From Burkholderiales bacterium (GTDB lineage: Bacteria > Pseudomonadota > Gammaproteobacteria > Burkholderiales > Burkholderiaceae_C): a stretch of 60,073 nucleotides of DNA. Numbering within the stretch: position 1 is the stretch's first letter; every line of letters begins with the position of its first letter. This document shows positions 45,001 through 56,099 of this stretch, in pieces. The stretch is taken from contig JACPOI010000056.1 in NCBI GenBank assembly GCA_016185015.1, positions 1 through 60,073 of the forward strand, in the 5' to 3' direction. The position numbers were made by a program, and so were the translations under genes. The notes below the pieces were generated by a model. It searched no databases. It was given only the letters and a program-made list of their open reading frames with translations, and was not told where the DNA came from.

Positions 45001-47904
45001 ATGAACAATGACTCTGCCAATTCGTGCGGTTGCTCCGGCGGGAGTGCCCAACAGTCGGGCTGCGCTGATGATCAGGCCGGTTCCGTAAACACTGTTTTCC
45101 ATGTGAGCAACATGGACTGCCGCAACGAGGAAGCGCTGGTGCGGCGCACGCTCGAGGGCATGCCCGGCGTCGAGCGGCTGGACTTCGATCTGCCCCAGCG
45201 CAAGCTGACCGTTTCGCACAGCGACATCTCGGCCGATGTCCTGGCACAGGCCCTGAACTCGGTGGGCATGAAGGCCCAGGCGGTCGGAGATGTCCCGGTG
45301 CTGACCACCTACCGCATCGAGAACATGGACTGCCCGAGCGAGGAAAAGCTTATTCGCTCGCACCTGGACACGGTCGACGGGGTCCGGGAGCTGGACTTTG
45401 ATCTTCCCGAGCGCACCCTGTCGGTGAGGCATCTCGCCCAGGCGCGCGTACAGATGGAGGAGGTCCTCGCCTCGATCGGCATGCACGCCAAGGAGCAAAC
45501 TGCTGTCGGCACGGCGCCAAGCGCACGCCCGGCGGCCGCTGCGGCCCCGGCATCGGGCCTGCCGCCTGCCGCGCCCTCCGGTGCACAGGCGGGGGAGCGC
45601 GTGACCTACCGGATCGAGAACATGGATTGCCCCACCGAAGAAGCGCTGATCCGTGACCGGTTGGGCAGGGAGCCCGGCGTCCAAGGATTGGACTTCAACC
45701 TGATGCAGCGGGTCTTGGGCGTGCAGCACACGCTGCCTTCCACCGAGCCGATCGAGAAGGCGCTGGCATCCATCGGCATGCAAGCCCAGCGGCAGGACCT
45801 TCAGACGGTCACCACGCTGCTGCGAATCGGCAAGATGGACTGCCCGACCGAGGAAAGCTTGATTCGCGCCAAGTTGCAGGGCATGCCGGGTGTGCAGGGC
45901 CTGGACTTCAACCTGATGCAGCGCACGCTCACCGTCCGGCACACCCCCGACGCGATCAAGCCGGCCGTCGAAGCGATCGAGTCGCTCGGCATGGACACCG
46001 AGGTGCAGAAGACCGACGCGCCGAGCGAGCCTTCGGCGCCCGACAAGAAAACCAACTGGTGGCCGCTGGCCGTTTCCGGGGTCGCCGCACTCCTGGCCGA
46101 AGGGGTCTACTGGGTCAACGACGGATTCCATTGGGCGGTGGTCGTGCTGGCGCTCGTGTCGATCTTCACCGGCGGCCTCAGCACCTACAAAAAGGGCTGG
46201 ATCGCGCTGAAGAACCGCAACCTGAACATGAACGCCCTGATGTCCATCGCGGTTACAGGCGGCATGGCGATCGGCCACTGGCCCGAGGCGGCCATGGTCA
46301 TGTTTCTCTTTGCGCTGGCCGAGGTGATCGAGGCGAAATCGCTGGACCGTGCCCGCAATGCCATTCGCGGACTGATGGACCTGGCGCCGGAGACCGCAAC
46401 CGTGCGACAGGCTGACGGCTCATGGAACGAACTGCCGTCCAGGGAGGTTGCGAAGGGCGCAGTGGTCCGGGTTCGCCCCGGCGAGCGTATCGCGCTGGAC
46501 GGCGTGATCACGGCGGGCCGCTCGGCCGTCAACCAGGCCCCCATCACTGGCGAAAGCCTTCCCGTCGAGAAGGCGGAAGGCGACCAGGTGTTCGCGGGCA
46601 CGATCAACGAGACCGGATCTTTCGAATACAAGGTGACCGCAGGCGCAAATGATTCAACGCTGGCGCGCATCATCCATGCCGTGGAGTCCGCGCAGGGAAG
46701 CCGCGCGCCCACGCAACGCTTCGTCGACCAGTTCGCCAAGGTGTACACCCCGGCCGTGTTCGCGGTGGCCGTCTTGGTCGCGGTCGTTCCGCCCCTGGCG
46801 TTCGGCGGCGCCTGGTTCGACTGGATCTACAAGGCGCTCGTGCTGCTGGTGATCGCCTGTCCCTGCGCGCTGGTCATCTCGACCCCGGTCACCATCGTCA
46901 GCGGCTTGGCCGCTGCCGCCAGGCGCGGCATCCTGATCAAGGGCGGCGTCTACCTGGAGGGCGGCCGCAAGCTCAAGGCGCTGGCCCTGGACAAGACCGG
47001 CACGCTCACGCACGGCAAGCCCGAGCAGACCGACTTCCTGGCCCTGAACGGCGAAGCGCAAGAGGTCGCCGCCTGGGCCGCAAGCCTGGCCGCGCGCTCG
47101 GACCATCCGGTGTCCCAGGCCATCGCTCGCAAGGCCAAGCGGGATGAAGTCGTCTTGCACGAGGTCGATGAGTTCACGGCCTTGCCGGGTCGGGGCGTCC
47201 GTGGGCGGATCGCCGGGCGCATGCTGCAAATGGGGAACCCCCGGCTGGCGCAGGAGCTGGGCCGCAGCGACGCGGCGCTAGAGTCCCGGCTGGAGGCGCT
47301 TGAGCGCCAGGGCAAAACCGCGATCCTGCTGATGGACGATGCGGCCGTGCTCGGCATCTTTGCCGTGGCCGACACGGTAAAGGAGACCAGCCGTGAGGCC
47401 GTCGCCGAGCTGCAAGCACTGGGCGTGCGCACCCTGATGCTGACCGGAGACAACCAGCACACCGCTGACGCCATCGCCGCGCAGGTCGGAATCGACGAGG
47501 CCCGTGGCAACCAGTTGCCCGAGGACAAGCTCAAGACCATCGAGGGTCTGGTCGGTGGTGATGGCCAGGTGGGCATGGTGGGCGACGGCATCAACGATTC
47601 GCCCGCGCTCGCCCGCGCAGACATCGGTTTCGCCATGGGCGCGGCCGGCACCGACACCGCCATCGAAACGGCTGACGTCGCCCTGATGGACGACGATCTG
47701 CGCAAAATTCCCGCCTTCATCCGGCTGTCGCGCAGCACGGCAGCGATCCTCACACAGAACATTGTCCTGGCGCTGGGTATCAAGGCGGTATTTCTCGCGC
47801 TGACGTTCACGGGGCAGGCCACCATGTGGATGGCCGTGTTCGCCGACATGGGGGCGAGCCTGCTGGTTGTGTTCAATGGGCTGCGCCTGCTCAAGACGGC
47901 ATGA
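45001..47904 (+). CDS. pbrA: P1B-type Pb/Cd/Zn-exporting ATPase PbrA with four HMA domains
   Basis: A 967-residue P-type ATPase. The N-terminus has Cys-rich NSCGCSGG, then four HMA repeats with the variant single-cysteine motif MDC-x-x-EE at C40, C111, C210 and C281, separated by an Ala/Pro linker (~165-200). The core has VIACPCALVIST (CPC metal site), DKTGTLT (phosphorylation), SDHPVSQ and GDGINDSPALARADIG. It exports soft divalent ions from the cytosol. Its stop overlaps pbrB (ATGA). Usual family length is 700-850; the excess is the extra HMA repeats. Confidence 0.94.
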   Translation: MNNDSANSCGCSGGSAQQSGCADDQAGSVNTVFHVSNMDCRNEEALVRRTLEGMPGVERLDFDLPQRKLTVSHSDISADVLAQALNSVGMKAQAVGDVPVLTTYRIENMDCPSEEKLIRSHLDTVDGVRELDFDLPERTLSVRHLAQARVQMEEVLASIGMHAKEQTAVGTAPSARPAAAAAPASGLPPAAPSGAQAGERVTYRIENMDCPTEEALIRDRLGREPGVQGLDFNLMQRVLGVQHTLPSTEPIEKALASIGMQAQRQDLQTVTTLLRIGKMDCPTEESLIRAKLQGMPGVQGLDFNLMQRTLTVRHTPDAIKPAVEAIESLGMDTEVQKTDAPSEPSAPDKKTNWWPLAVSGVAALLAEGVYWVNDGFHWAVVVLALVSIFTGGLSTYKKGWIALKNRNLNMNALMSIAVTGGMAIGHWPEAAMVMFLFALAEVIEAKSLDRARNAIRGLMDLAPETATVRQADGSWNELPSREVAKGAVVRVRPGERIALDGVITAGRSAVNQAPITGESLPVEKAEGDQVFAGTINETGSFEYKVTAGANDSTLARIIHAVESAQGSRAPTQRFVDQFAKVYTPAVFAVAVLVAVVPPLAFGGAWFDWIYKALVLLVIACPCALVISTPVTIVSGLAAAARRGILIKGGVYLEGGRKLKALALDKTGTLTHGKPEQTDFLALNGEAQEVAAWAASLAARSDHPVSQAIARKAKRDEVVLHEVDEFTALPGRGVRGRIAGRMLQMGNPRLAQELGRSDAALESRLEALERQGKTAILLMDDAAVLGIFAVADTVKETSREAVAELQALGVRTLMLTGDNQHTADAIAAQVGIDEARGNQLPEDKLKTIEGLVGGDGQVGMVGDGINDSPALARADIGFAMGAAGTDTAIETADVALMDDDLRKIPAFIRLSRSTAAILTQNIVLALGIKAVFLALTFTGQATMWMAVFADMGASLLVVFNGLRLLKTA

Positions 47905-48533
47905 CGGGCATGTGGGCGCCCGACACCGCTACGCAGTGGACGAAACACTGGCTGTATGACTGGGGCGGCGCCAATTTGGATCTCTTCCTGGCGATCCAGC
48001 GAACGCTGCCTGAGGGGTGGACCTGGCTGCCCGAGGTCATGAGTGCGTTCGGCAGCTACTGGAGCGCGCCGGCCGTCGTCGTCCTGCTGCTCGTTTGGCG
48101 GCGAATGCTCGGTCGGCAAGGGGTAATCTCGCTCGATGTTCCGCTGTGCAGATTCATGCTGGGATTCGGGCTCGCCTTTGCCGCCGCAGCTCTTGCCAAG
48201 GCGGTGTTCGCGCTGCCGCGTCCGTTCCTGGTCCTGGGTGAGGCGGTCTACCGGGCCACTTCCGCACCTGACAGCCGCTACACCCTGCCCAGCGGCCACT
48301 CGGTCTACGTCGGCGTTCTGGCAGCGGCGCTGTGGCCCGCATTGGGCTGGTCCGGCAGGATGGGCCTGTTGCTGTTCGCCGCAGCGGTGGGCTGGTCGCG
48401 CATCGTGCTGGGCGCGCATTTTCCGGCGGACGTTCTCGCCGGCTTTGCGCTGGGATGGGCGTGCGTTGCGGCAGTGGGTCCATGGGCGAGGCGCATGGCA
48501 TGGGGTTGGTCACTCGCAAGAGTCCGCCCGTGA
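47901..48533 (+). CDS. pbrB: PAP2-family phosphatase PbrB (undecaprenyl-pyrophosphate phosphatase type)
   Basis: A 210-residue membrane phosphatase with about six spans and the PAP2 signature: K-x6-RP as KAVFALPRP, PSGH as TLPSGHSVYVG and SR-x5-H as WSRIVLGAHFPADV. In the pbr system, phosphate released by PbrB is proposed to precipitate lead exported by PbrA. It is translationally coupled to pbrA (ATGA). Confidence 0.9.
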   Translation: MTGMWAPDTATQWTKHWLYDWGGANLDLFLAIQRTLPEGWTWLPEVMSAFGSYWSAPAVVVLLLVWRRMLGRQGVISLDVPLCRFMLGFGLAFAAAALAKAVFALPRPFLVLGEAVYRATSAPDSRYTLPSGHSVYVGVLAAALWPALGWSGRMGLLLFAAAVGWSRIVLGAHFPADVLAGFALGWACVAAVGPWARRMAWGWSLARVRP

Positions 48534-48619
48534 AGGCCGGCTTCCGGGCCGCGCTGCGCGCCGCCGACACCATTCGACCGGGCCAACCGGTGGGCATCCC
48601 TCAACCTGAAACGAAGTAA

Positions 48620-49117
48620 ATGAACCATCCCCCTCGCAGAGTGCAGTGGTATTCACTGGCAATCGCTGTGGTCGCTAGCGACCAGGCAATCAAGACCCAC
48701 ATCGACATGACGACCCCCTTGGGGTGGTCGCATCAGGTCACGTCGTTTTTCAACCTGGTTCACGTTCTCAATCCCGGCGCGGCGTTCAGCTTCCTCGCCG
48801 GCGCGGGCGGCTGGCAGCGATGGTTCTTCCTTGCGATTGCCCTTGCGGCTTCGATCTGGCTGGCATGGCAGTTATACCGCCCGCTGCAAAGGCTGGAAGG
48901 CCTTTCGTACAGCCTCATCCTGGGCGGCGCCTTGGGCAATGCAATAGATCGCGCCATGCGCGGGCAGGTCATCGACTACCTCGACTTCCACCTGCACGGC
49001 TGGCACTGGCCGGCATTCAACCTCGCCGACATGGCCATCGTCGGCGGGGCAATCGCGCTCGTGCTTCAGTCGCTGGTGAGCGTCGAGAAACACTCAGCCG
49101 CGAAAGAGTCCTCGTGA
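48620..49117 (+). CDS. lspA: Signal peptidase II (PbrC/LspA)
   Basis: A 165-residue aspartic membrane protease for prolipoproteins with four spans. Conserved residues are seen in VVASDQAIK, NLVHVLNPGAAFSFLAG, GGALGNAIDRAMRG (catalytic Asp) and FNLADMAIVGG (second catalytic Asp). Island-borne lspA copies accompany pbrB in pbr clusters. It follows pbrB by 86 bp and is probably an accessory copy. Confidence 0.92.
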   Translation: MNHPPRRVQWYSLAIAVVASDQAIKTHIDMTTPLGWSHQVTSFFNLVHVLNPGAAFSFLAGAGGWQRWFFLAIALAASIWLAWQLYRPLQRLEGLSYSLILGGALGNAIDRAMRGQVIDYLDFHLHGWHWPAFNLADMAIVGGAIALVLQSLVSVEKHSAAKESS

Positions 49118-49403
49118 GCTGGGCGACTTGAAAACCTGGACATGGAAACCACCCAGGACACCGATCTGAAGAATGAAGTCCGAGGCATCCGCGCGGCCGC
49201 AATCAAAGCGCTGGTACTCTCGGCTGCCTGCTTCGCGGTGGGATAACCTACAGGCGCTGCCGCAACTGATGCTGGTGATGGGCCTCAAGCGGCAGCTATA
49301 GTGCGGGGCCACTTGGCCGCCGGACTTGCTCGCCACCAAACGAACCGCGCCGTCGCCTCCCGACGGCGCAACCTATTGCGTCATGCGCACGGCGGAGATG
49401 CGT

Positions 49404-49547
49404 TCAGGCAAACTGCAGCTCGATCTTGCCGGCGCGGTGCCGCACCGGGCCGACCACGATCTTCACATCGTGTCCCAGCCTGGCCACCAGTTCCAGCAAC
49501 TTGGCCTCACTGACCAGTTCATTGTCGGGTTGTGCGCCTTGGTCCAT
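49404..49547 (-). CDS. Short ORF, possible remnant of an XRE-type antitoxin C-terminus
   Basis: A 47-residue frame (starts MDQGAQPDNELVSEAKLLEL, ends KIELQFA). The LVARLGHDVKIVV stretch recalls the end of XRE-family proteins found in toxin-antitoxin pairs. No helix-turn-helix is present, so if related it is a remnant. The rest of 49118-49672 holds no recognisable gene. Confidence 0.35.
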   Translation of the reverse strand: MDQGAQPDNELVSEAKLLELVARLGHDVKIVVGPVRHRAGKIELQFA

Positions 49548-49672
49548 GAATTAATGCGTTTAGCGCATGTTACCCGTATGCCTTGCACCAAGTCTCCTAA
49601 GCAAACGAGGACTCCCTAGCCATTTTGAACTTTCTGCCAGAACTCCAGTCACAAGCCCGGTAAACTCACACA

Positions 49673-50071
49673 ATGACTCGGAATCTCCGCACCCGCCTGA
49701 TCACAGTGCTCTTCGCACTGGTCAACCTGCTGTTCATGCAGCTGGCGGTGGCTGGCTATGTGTGCCCCGGTTCTGGATCAAAAATCGCCGAAGCGGCCGC
49801 GATGGCCGAAGCTGGCATGCCCTGTGCCGAGTCCATGCCGCTCAACATGGACGACCAGCAGCCCAACTTGTGTCATGCGCACTGCCAGGCGGGTCAACAG
49901 TCTGCCGACAAGTATCAACCGCCAGCTCCCATTGCCCTCGGCGCTTTGCCTGCCGATTTCAGCTTACAGGTTACCCTCCCAGTATTTTCTGAAGCACCGC
50001 TGCAGGCGCCTCACCTGCAGCGCACCACCGCGCCCCCTGTCTCTATCCGGAACTGCTGCTTCCGCCTCTGA
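49673..50071 (+). CDS. Small secreted Cys/Met/His protein at head of cus cluster (CusD-like)
   Basis: A 132-residue protein with a signal peptide (1-~27). The mature part has scattered Cys, Met and His (AGMPCAESMPLNMDD; LCHAHCQAG) and ends NCCFRL, suggesting metal or thiol chemistry in the periplasm. It lies 77 bp before cusC on the same strand. The first gene of Cupriavidus cusDCBAF clusters is of this sort, but I rely on position and composition rather than a defined domain. Confidence 0.6.
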   Translation: MTRNLRTRLITVLFALVNLLFMQLAVAGYVCPGSGSKIAEAAAMAEAGMPCAESMPLNMDDQQPNLCHAHCQAGQQSADKYQPPAPIALGALPADFSLQVTLPVFSEAPLQAPHLQRTTAPPVSIRNCCFRL

Positions 50072-50147
50072 CCTCCCAGACTGCCTAGCTCCTGTCTGAT
50101 GCATTTCCCGTGCATCGGCAGGCCGTTATTCGTGCTCTGGAGGTTTT

Positions 50148-51434
50148 ATGTTTGTTTCATTTCCGGTTTATCGGACTGCCGCCGCTGCCGTGATGGTGGC
50201 CATGGCGTCTACGTCGTGGGCAGCCGACCCTTTGACCCTGATCGAGGCGCAGCGCATTGCCGTCAGCCGGTCACAACAACTGGTCGCCCAAAACGCGCTG
50301 ACCGCTGCTGCCCGAGAACAGGCCGTGGCGGCCGGTCAGCTCCCCGACCCCGTGCTCAAATTCGGCATCGACAACCTGCCGGCCGACGGCGCGGACCGCG
50401 GCAGCCTAACGCGCGACTTCATGACCATGCGCCGCATCGGCGTCATGCAGGAAATCACCCGTTCCGAGAAGCGCGAGCTGCGCTCGGAGCGCTTTGAACG
50501 CGACGCGCAGCGCGTGCAAGCGCAGCGCCAGTTGACCCTGGCCAACCTGCAGCGGGATACCGCGCTGGCCTGGCTAGACCGCTATTACACCCAGGCCATG
50601 CGCGAGCTGGTGCAGCAACAGGTCGAAGAAACCCGGCTGCAGGTGCAGGCGGCCGACATCGCGTTTCGCGCCGGCCGGGGTAGTCAGGCCGACGTGTTCG
50701 CCGCCCGTAGCGCGGTGATACAGCTGGAGGACAGGCTCAGCCAGCTCGACCGGCAGTCACGCAATGCTGGCTTGATGCTGGCACGCTGGGTGGGCGCTTC
50801 CGACGCGGAGCGCCCGCTCTCGGGCTCACCGCCCTGGCAAACCACTCCGTTGCAGAGTGAGATTTCAAGCGAACACCTTAAGCAACATCCTGATCTGCTG
50901 GCGATAAGCGCAGAAGTTGACGCCGTGGAAACCGACGCCCGGCTGGCGCAGGCGAACAAACAAGCCGACTGGAGCGTTGAGGCCAGCTACGCTCAGCGCG
51001 GCCCGGCTTACGCCAACATGATCTCCATCGGCGTGTCCATCCCGCTGCAGTGGGACCAGAAGAACCGCCAGAACCGGGAGCTGGCGGCCAAGCTGGCCAT
51101 GGTGGACGAAGCCAAGGCCCGCTACGAGGACATGCTGCGCAACCATGAGGCCGAGGTGCGCGGCTGGCTGAACGACTGGCAATCAGGCAAGGACAGGCTG
51201 GCCCGGTACCGCAATGAGTTGATCCCCACAGCCCGCCAACGCACGGAGGCCGCACTGACCAGCTACCGCACGGGTAAAAGTGACCTGGCCGGCGCGCTGG
51301 CCGCTCGCCGCGATGAGATCGACACCCGTATGCAGGCCTTGACGCTGGAAATGGAAACCGCGCGCTCCTGGGCCCAGCTCAACTTCCTCGTCCCCGAACA
51401 CAGCATGCCGGCGCCAGCCAAGGAACAACCATGA
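50148..51434 (+). CDS. cusC: Outer-membrane factor CusC (TolC family)
   Basis: A 428-residue TolC-type channel protein. It has a signal peptide (1-~25, ending TSWAAD) and two OEP repeats with long Ala/Gln/Arg-rich helices (LTLIEAQRIAVSRSQQLVAQ; ALAWLDRYYTQAMRELVQQQ). In metal RND systems it forms the exit duct. GGAGG lies upstream of the ATG, and the stop overlaps the cusB start (ATGA). Confidence 0.88.
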   Translation: MFVSFPVYRTAAAAVMVAMASTSWAADPLTLIEAQRIAVSRSQQLVAQNALTAAAREQAVAAGQLPDPVLKFGIDNLPADGADRGSLTRDFMTMRRIGVMQEITRSEKRELRSERFERDAQRVQAQRQLTLANLQRDTALAWLDRYYTQAMRELVQQQVEETRLQVQAADIAFRAGRGSQADVFAARSAVIQLEDRLSQLDRQSRNAGLMLARWVGASDAERPLSGSPPWQTTPLQSEISSEHLKQHPDLLAISAEVDAVETDARLAQANKQADWSVEASYAQRGPAYANMISIGVSIPLQWDQKNRQNRELAAKLAMVDEAKARYEDMLRNHEAEVRGWLNDWQSGKDRLARYRNELIPTARQRTEAALTSYRTGKSDLAGALAARRDEIDTRMQALTLEMETARSWAQLNFLVPEHSMPAPAKEQP

Positions 51435-52932
51435 ACAAGAAATACCTCATTGCCGCGCTGATCGCTGCCGGCGTCCTCGGCGGCGCAGGCTATGGCCTGT
51501 ACGCCCTGGGCATGAAAAACGGCAGCAGCATGGCGACCACTGCCGCGCCAGGCGAAGCACCGCCCACGCCTGCAGCCGCCCCCACAACCGGACCCCAAAG
51601 CATCGCCGAAGGGGAAGAAGCCACCCGCCGCCACATCAGCGCAGGCCTCAAGGCGGGCGATACAGATCCGGTCAGCGGCCGCAAGATCCTGTACTACCAG
51701 GACCCCATGGTGCCGGGCAACAAGTTCGACAAACCGGCCAAGTCGCCTTTCATGGACATGATGCTGGTGCCGGTCTATGCCGACAGCGATTCCGACCAGG
51801 GCAAGGTCACCGTCAGTCCGCGGATTCAGCAGAACCTTGGGGTGCGCACCGCAGCGGTCATCGAAGGCACGCTGTCGCCTCAAGTCTCCGCGGTCGGGAA
51901 CATTGCCTTCAACGAACGCGACCAGGCCATTGTGCAGGCCCGGGCGACCGGCTATGTCGAGCGCCTTCACGTGCGCGCCACGCTGGATGCGGTGACCAAG
52001 GGCCAGCCCTTGGTGGACCTGTATGTCCCGGACTGGGTGGCGGCGCAGGAAGAGTTTCTGTCCCTCAAACGCATGCAGGGCAATGACCTCGGTTCACTGG
52101 TCGAGGGCGCGCGCCAGCGCATGCGCCAGGCCGGCATGAATGAGGAGCAGATCCGCCTGGTGGAGACCACCGGCAAGACGCAGGCCAGAAGAGCCAGGCG
52201 GCGTTGCTGCGCCCGGGTGCCAAGGTGCAAGCCCGCAGTCCGGCCGTGCCCGGCACGACCTTCGAAGGCAAGGTGCAAGCCATCCTGCCGGACGTCAATG
52301 CGGCGACGCGCACGCTCAAGGCCCGGCTGGAGCTGGCCAACCCGGGCTCACGCCTGGTGCCCGGCATGTTCGTGACCATGCAGTTCATGGACATGCGGGC
52401 GGAAAAGGCTTTGCTGATTCCCTCCGAAGCCGTGATTCAGACAGGCAAACGCACGGTCGTGATGCTGGCTGAGGAGAACGGCCGCTTCCGGCCCGTCGAT
52501 GTCCAAGCCGGCATTGAAAGCGGCGGCCAGACCGAAATCAAGCGCGGCCTGCAGGCCGGCCAGCGTGTGGTGGTGTCCTCGCAGTTCCTGATCGACTCGG
52601 AAGCCAGTCTCAAAGGTGTGGAGGCCCGGCTCAACACCGAGGCTACCCCGCCGGCACTGGCCCGGCACCCCGGTGAAGCGCAGGTGATCGCCATCGACAA
52701 GGACAGCGCCCTGCTGGCCCATGGCCCGCTTCCCACGGCCGGCATGGGGGCCATGACCATGGAGTTCAAGGCGCCAGCCGGCGGCATGCCGCGCAATGTG
52801 GCCAAGGGGGACAGAGTTCGGTTCGAGTTTGTGCTGCCCAAGGATGGCGAGCCGACCCTGACCTCCATTACGCCTGTGGCACCGGTTCCACCGCAGGCGC
52901 CAAGAACCCCGGCCTCGGGAGCCCAGCGATGA
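51431..52932 (+). pseudogene. cusB: CusB-type membrane fusion protein, frameshifted by internal deletion
   Basis: The first frame (51431-~52186) gives a signal anchor, the metal-binding segment YYQDPMVPGNKFDKPAKSPF and the first half of the adaptor, ending VETTGKTQA. Homologues then carry a lipoyl/barrel segment of several dozen residues, missing here. The second frame (from ~52189) resumes with SQAALLRPGAKVQARSP and runs through the barrel to a C-terminal CusF-like domain ([17 protein letters not shown]). Total length is not a multiple of three. If real, the efflux pump lacks its adaptor. A sequencing or assembly error alone would not remove the missing segment. Confidence 0.87.
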
Positions 52933-55900
52933 TGGCCCGCCTGATTCGCTGGTCCATAGTCAACCGCTTCCTGGTGCTGCTGGCCACGCTGATGATCGCG
53001 GCCTGGGGCGTGTACTCGGTGATGAGGACACCGCTGGACGCCTTGCCCGACCTGTCGGATGTGCAGGTCATCATCCGCACCACCTACCCCGGCCAGGCGC
53101 CACGTATTGTCGAGAACCAGGTCACCTACCCGCTGACCACCACCATGTTGTCGGTGCCGGGGGCCAAGACGGTGCGAGGTTATTCCTTCTTTGGCGACTC
53201 TTATGTCTATGTGCTGTTCGAGGACGGGACCGACCTCTACTGGGCGCGCTCGCGTGTGCTGGAGTATCTGAACCAGGTCCAGTCACGCCTGCCGGCGGCA
53301 GCCAAGGCGTCGCTGGGGCCGGACGCCACCGGTGTGGGCTGGATTTACCAGTACGCCCTGATCGACCGCAGCGGCACGCAGGACGCCGGGCAGCTGCGCG
53401 CGCTGCAGGACTGGTTCCTCAAGTACGAGCTCAAGACCGTGCCGAATGTGGCCGAGGTCGCCTCGGTCGGCGGCATGGTGCGCCAGTACCAGATCGTGCT
53501 GGACCCGGACAAGCTGGCCGCCTATGCGATTCCGCACACCAAGGTGGTCGAGGCCATCCAGAAGGCCAACCAGGAAGCCGGCGGTTCGGTGCTGGAACTC
53601 GGAGAAGCCGAATACATGGTTCGGGCCTCGGGCTACCTGCAGAGCCTGGAGGACTTCCGCTCGGTTCCGCTCATGGCCTCGGCGGCCGGCATCCCCGTGC
53701 GCCTGGGCGATGTGGCGCGTATCCAGATCGGCCCGGAAATGCGCCGCGGCATTGGCGAACTGGATGGCGAAGGCGAAGCGGCCGGCGGCGTGATTATCAT
53801 GCGCTCCGGCAAGAATGCACTGGAGACCATCGCCGCCGTCAAGGCCAAGCTCCAGACCCTGCAGGCAAGCCTGCCCAAGGGTGTTGAAATCGTGCCGACT
53901 TACGACCGCTCGGGCCTGATCGAGCGCGCTGTGGATAACCTCACCTTCAAGCTGCTGGAAGAATTCCTGGTCGTGGCCGTGGTGTGTTTTATCTTCCTGT
54001 TCCACCTGCGCTCGGCATTCGTCGCCATCATCTCGCTGCCGCTGGGCATCCTGGCCGCCTTTATCGTGATGCACTACCAGGGGGTGAACGCGAACATCAT
54101 GTCGCTGGGCGGCATCGCGATTGCCATAGGCGCCATGGTGGACGCCGCCGTCGTGATGATCGAAAACGCCCACAAACACCTGGAGCATTGGGGGCATGAT
54201 CATCCAGGCGAAACGCTGGAGGGAGAGGCGCGCTGGCGGGTCATCGGCGACGCGGCAGCCGAAGTCGGGCCTGCGCTGTTTTTCTCGCTGCTGATCATCA
54301 CCTTGTCGTTTATCCCGGTGTTCACGCTGGAAGCCCAGGAGGGTCGGTTGTTCTCGCCGCTGGCGTTTACCAAGACGTACGCGATGGCGGCGGCGGCCGG
54401 CTTGTCAGTGACCTTGATACCGGTGCTGATGGGCTACCTGATACGCGGCCGGATTCCTGATGAAAATTCCAACCCCCTGAACCGATTGCTAATCGCCATC
54501 TACCGGCCGATGCTGGACATAGTGTTGCGCGCGCCCAAGCTCACCTTGCTGGCCGCTGGCGTCGTCCTGGCCATTAGCATCTGGCCGCTGCAGCATATCG
54601 GCGGCGAGTTCCTGCCGAGGATGGACGAGGGTGATCTGCTCTACATGCCCTCTGCGTTACCAGGCCTGTCGGCCGGCAAGGCCAGCGAGCTGCTGCAGCA
54701 GACCGACCGGCTGATCAAGACGGTGCCCGAAGTTGCCAGCGTGTATGGCAAGGCCGGACGAGCCGAGACCGCGACCGATCCGGCGCCCATGGAGATGTTT
54801 GAAACCACGATTCAGTTCAAGCCGCGCGAGCAGTGGCGCGCCGGCATGACGCAGGACAAGCTGGTGGAGGAACTGGACCGCATCGTCAAGGTGCCCGGCT
54901 TGTCCAATATCTGGGTGCCACCAATTCGCAACCGCATCGATATGCTGGCCACCGGCATCAAGAGCCCGGTCGGCGTAAAAATTGCCGGTACGGACCTCGC
55001 CACGATTGACCGACTGACCGGGGAGATTGAACGGGCGCTCAAAGACGTTCCCGGTGTGTCGAGCGCCTTGGCCGAGCGCCTGACAGGTGGCCGTTATGTG
55101 GACGTCAACATCAAGCGCGATGCGGCATCCCGCTTTGGTCTGAACATTGCCGACGTGCAATCGGTCATCAGTTCAGCCGTCGGTGGCGAGAACATCGGCG
55201 AGACGGTTGAAGGCCTGCAGCGTTTTCCGATCAACATGCGCTACCCGCGTGAAATCCGGGATTCTCTGGAAAAATTGCGTAGCTTGCCCTTTGTGACGGA
55301 ACGCGGCCAGCGCCTGGTGCTGTCTGACGTGGCCGATATCCGCATCACCGACGGCCCACCCATGCTGCGCAGCGAAAACGCTCGCCTGTCGGGCTGGGTC
55401 TACGTGGACATCCGCGGGCGTGATCTACGTTCCGCCGTGCAGGACATGCAAAAAGTCGTCGCGGACAAAGTCAAGCTGCCGCCGGGCTATTCGATCTCCT
55501 GGTCGGGCCAGTTCGAGTTCCTGGAGCGCGCCACGGCGAAACTCAAGGTGGTGGTGCCGTTTACCTTGCTGATCATCTTTGTGCTGCTGTACCTGACCTT
55601 CAAACGCTTTGACGAAGCCCTGCTGATCATGGTCACGCTGCCGTTTGCCCTGGTGGGCGGTATCTGGTTGCTGTACCTGCTGAGCTACAACCTGTCGATT
55701 GCGGGTGCTGTCGGGTTTATCGCGTTGGCCGGCGTCTCCGCCGAGTTCGGAGTGATCATGCTGCTGTACCTGAAGTCTGCCTGGGACGATCGACTCGAAC
55801 AAGGAAAAACCAGTACCTCTGACTTGTTGGACGCCATTCGTGAAGGTGCAGTGTTACGCGTACGGCCCAAGGCCATGACGGTAGCCGTCATCCTGGCTGG

Positions 55901-56099
55901 CCTGTTGCCCATCATGTGGGGCACCGGGACGGGCTCCGAGGTCATGCAGCGCATCGCCGCACCCATGGTCGGTGGCATGATCACCGCGCCATTGCTGTCG
56001 ATGTTCGTCATTCCGGCGGTGTATCTGCTGATACGGAGATCGCGTGAGCGCCATCCCCGACAGTGGGTCTTTTGGAGAAAGTATCGTGAAGAGGCCTGA
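52929..56099 (+). CDS. cusA: Heavy-metal RND efflux transporter CusA
   Basis: A 1056-residue inner-membrane proton antiporter of the HME-RND group with twelve spans and two large periplasmic loops. Proton-relay region: [20 protein letters not shown]. Metal-path methionines appear in [25 protein letters not shown] and [15 protein letters not shown], corresponding to the three-Met copper/silver site of E. coli CusA. The start overlaps the cusB stop (ATGA). It appears intact, in contrast to cusB. Confidence 0.95.
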   Translation: MMARLIRWSIVNRFLVLLATLMIAAWGVYSVMRTPLDALPDLSDVQVIIRTTYPGQAPRIVENQVTYPLTTTMLSVPGAKTVRGYSFFGDSYVYVLFEDGTDLYWARSRVLEYLNQVQSRLPAAAKASLGPDATGVGWIYQYALIDRSGTQDAGQLRALQDWFLKYELKTVPNVAEVASVGGMVRQYQIVLDPDKLAAYAIPHTKVVEAIQKANQEAGGSVLELGEAEYMVRASGYLQSLEDFRSVPLMASAAGIPVRLGDVARIQIGPEMRRGIGELDGEGEAAGGVIIMRSGKNALETIAAVKAKLQTLQASLPKGVEIVPTYDRSGLIERAVDNLTFKLLEEFLVVAVVCFIFLFHLRSAFVAIISLPLGILAAFIVMHYQGVNANIMSLGGIAIAIGAMVDAAVVMIENAHKHLEHWGHDHPGETLEGEARWRVIGDAAAEVGPALFFSLLIITLSFIPVFTLEAQEGRLFSPLAFTKTYAMAAAAGLSVTLIPVLMGYLIRGRIPDENSNPLNRLLIAIYRPMLDIVLRAPKLTLLAAGVVLAISIWPLQHIGGEFLPRMDEGDLLYMPSALPGLSAGKASELLQQTDRLIKTVPEVASVYGKAGRAETATDPAPMEMFETTIQFKPREQWRAGMTQDKLVEELDRIVKVPGLSNIWVPPIRNRIDMLATGIKSPVGVKIAGTDLATIDRLTGEIERALKDVPGVSSALAERLTGGRYVDVNIKRDAASRFGLNIADVQSVISSAVGGENIGETVEGLQRFPINMRYPREIRDSLEKLRSLPFVTERGQRLVLSDVADIRITDGPPMLRSENARLSGWVYVDIRGRDLRSAVQDMQKVVADKVKLPPGYSISWSGQFEFLERATAKLKVVVPFTLLIIFVLLYLTFKRFDEALLIMVTLPFALVGGIWLLYLLSYNLSIAGAVGFIALAGVSAEFGVIMLLYLKSAWDDRLEQGKTSTSDLLDAIREGAVLRVRPKAMTVAVILAGLLPIMWGTGTGSEVMQRIAAPMVGGMITAPLLSMFVIPAVYLLIRRSRERHPRQWVFWRKYREEA

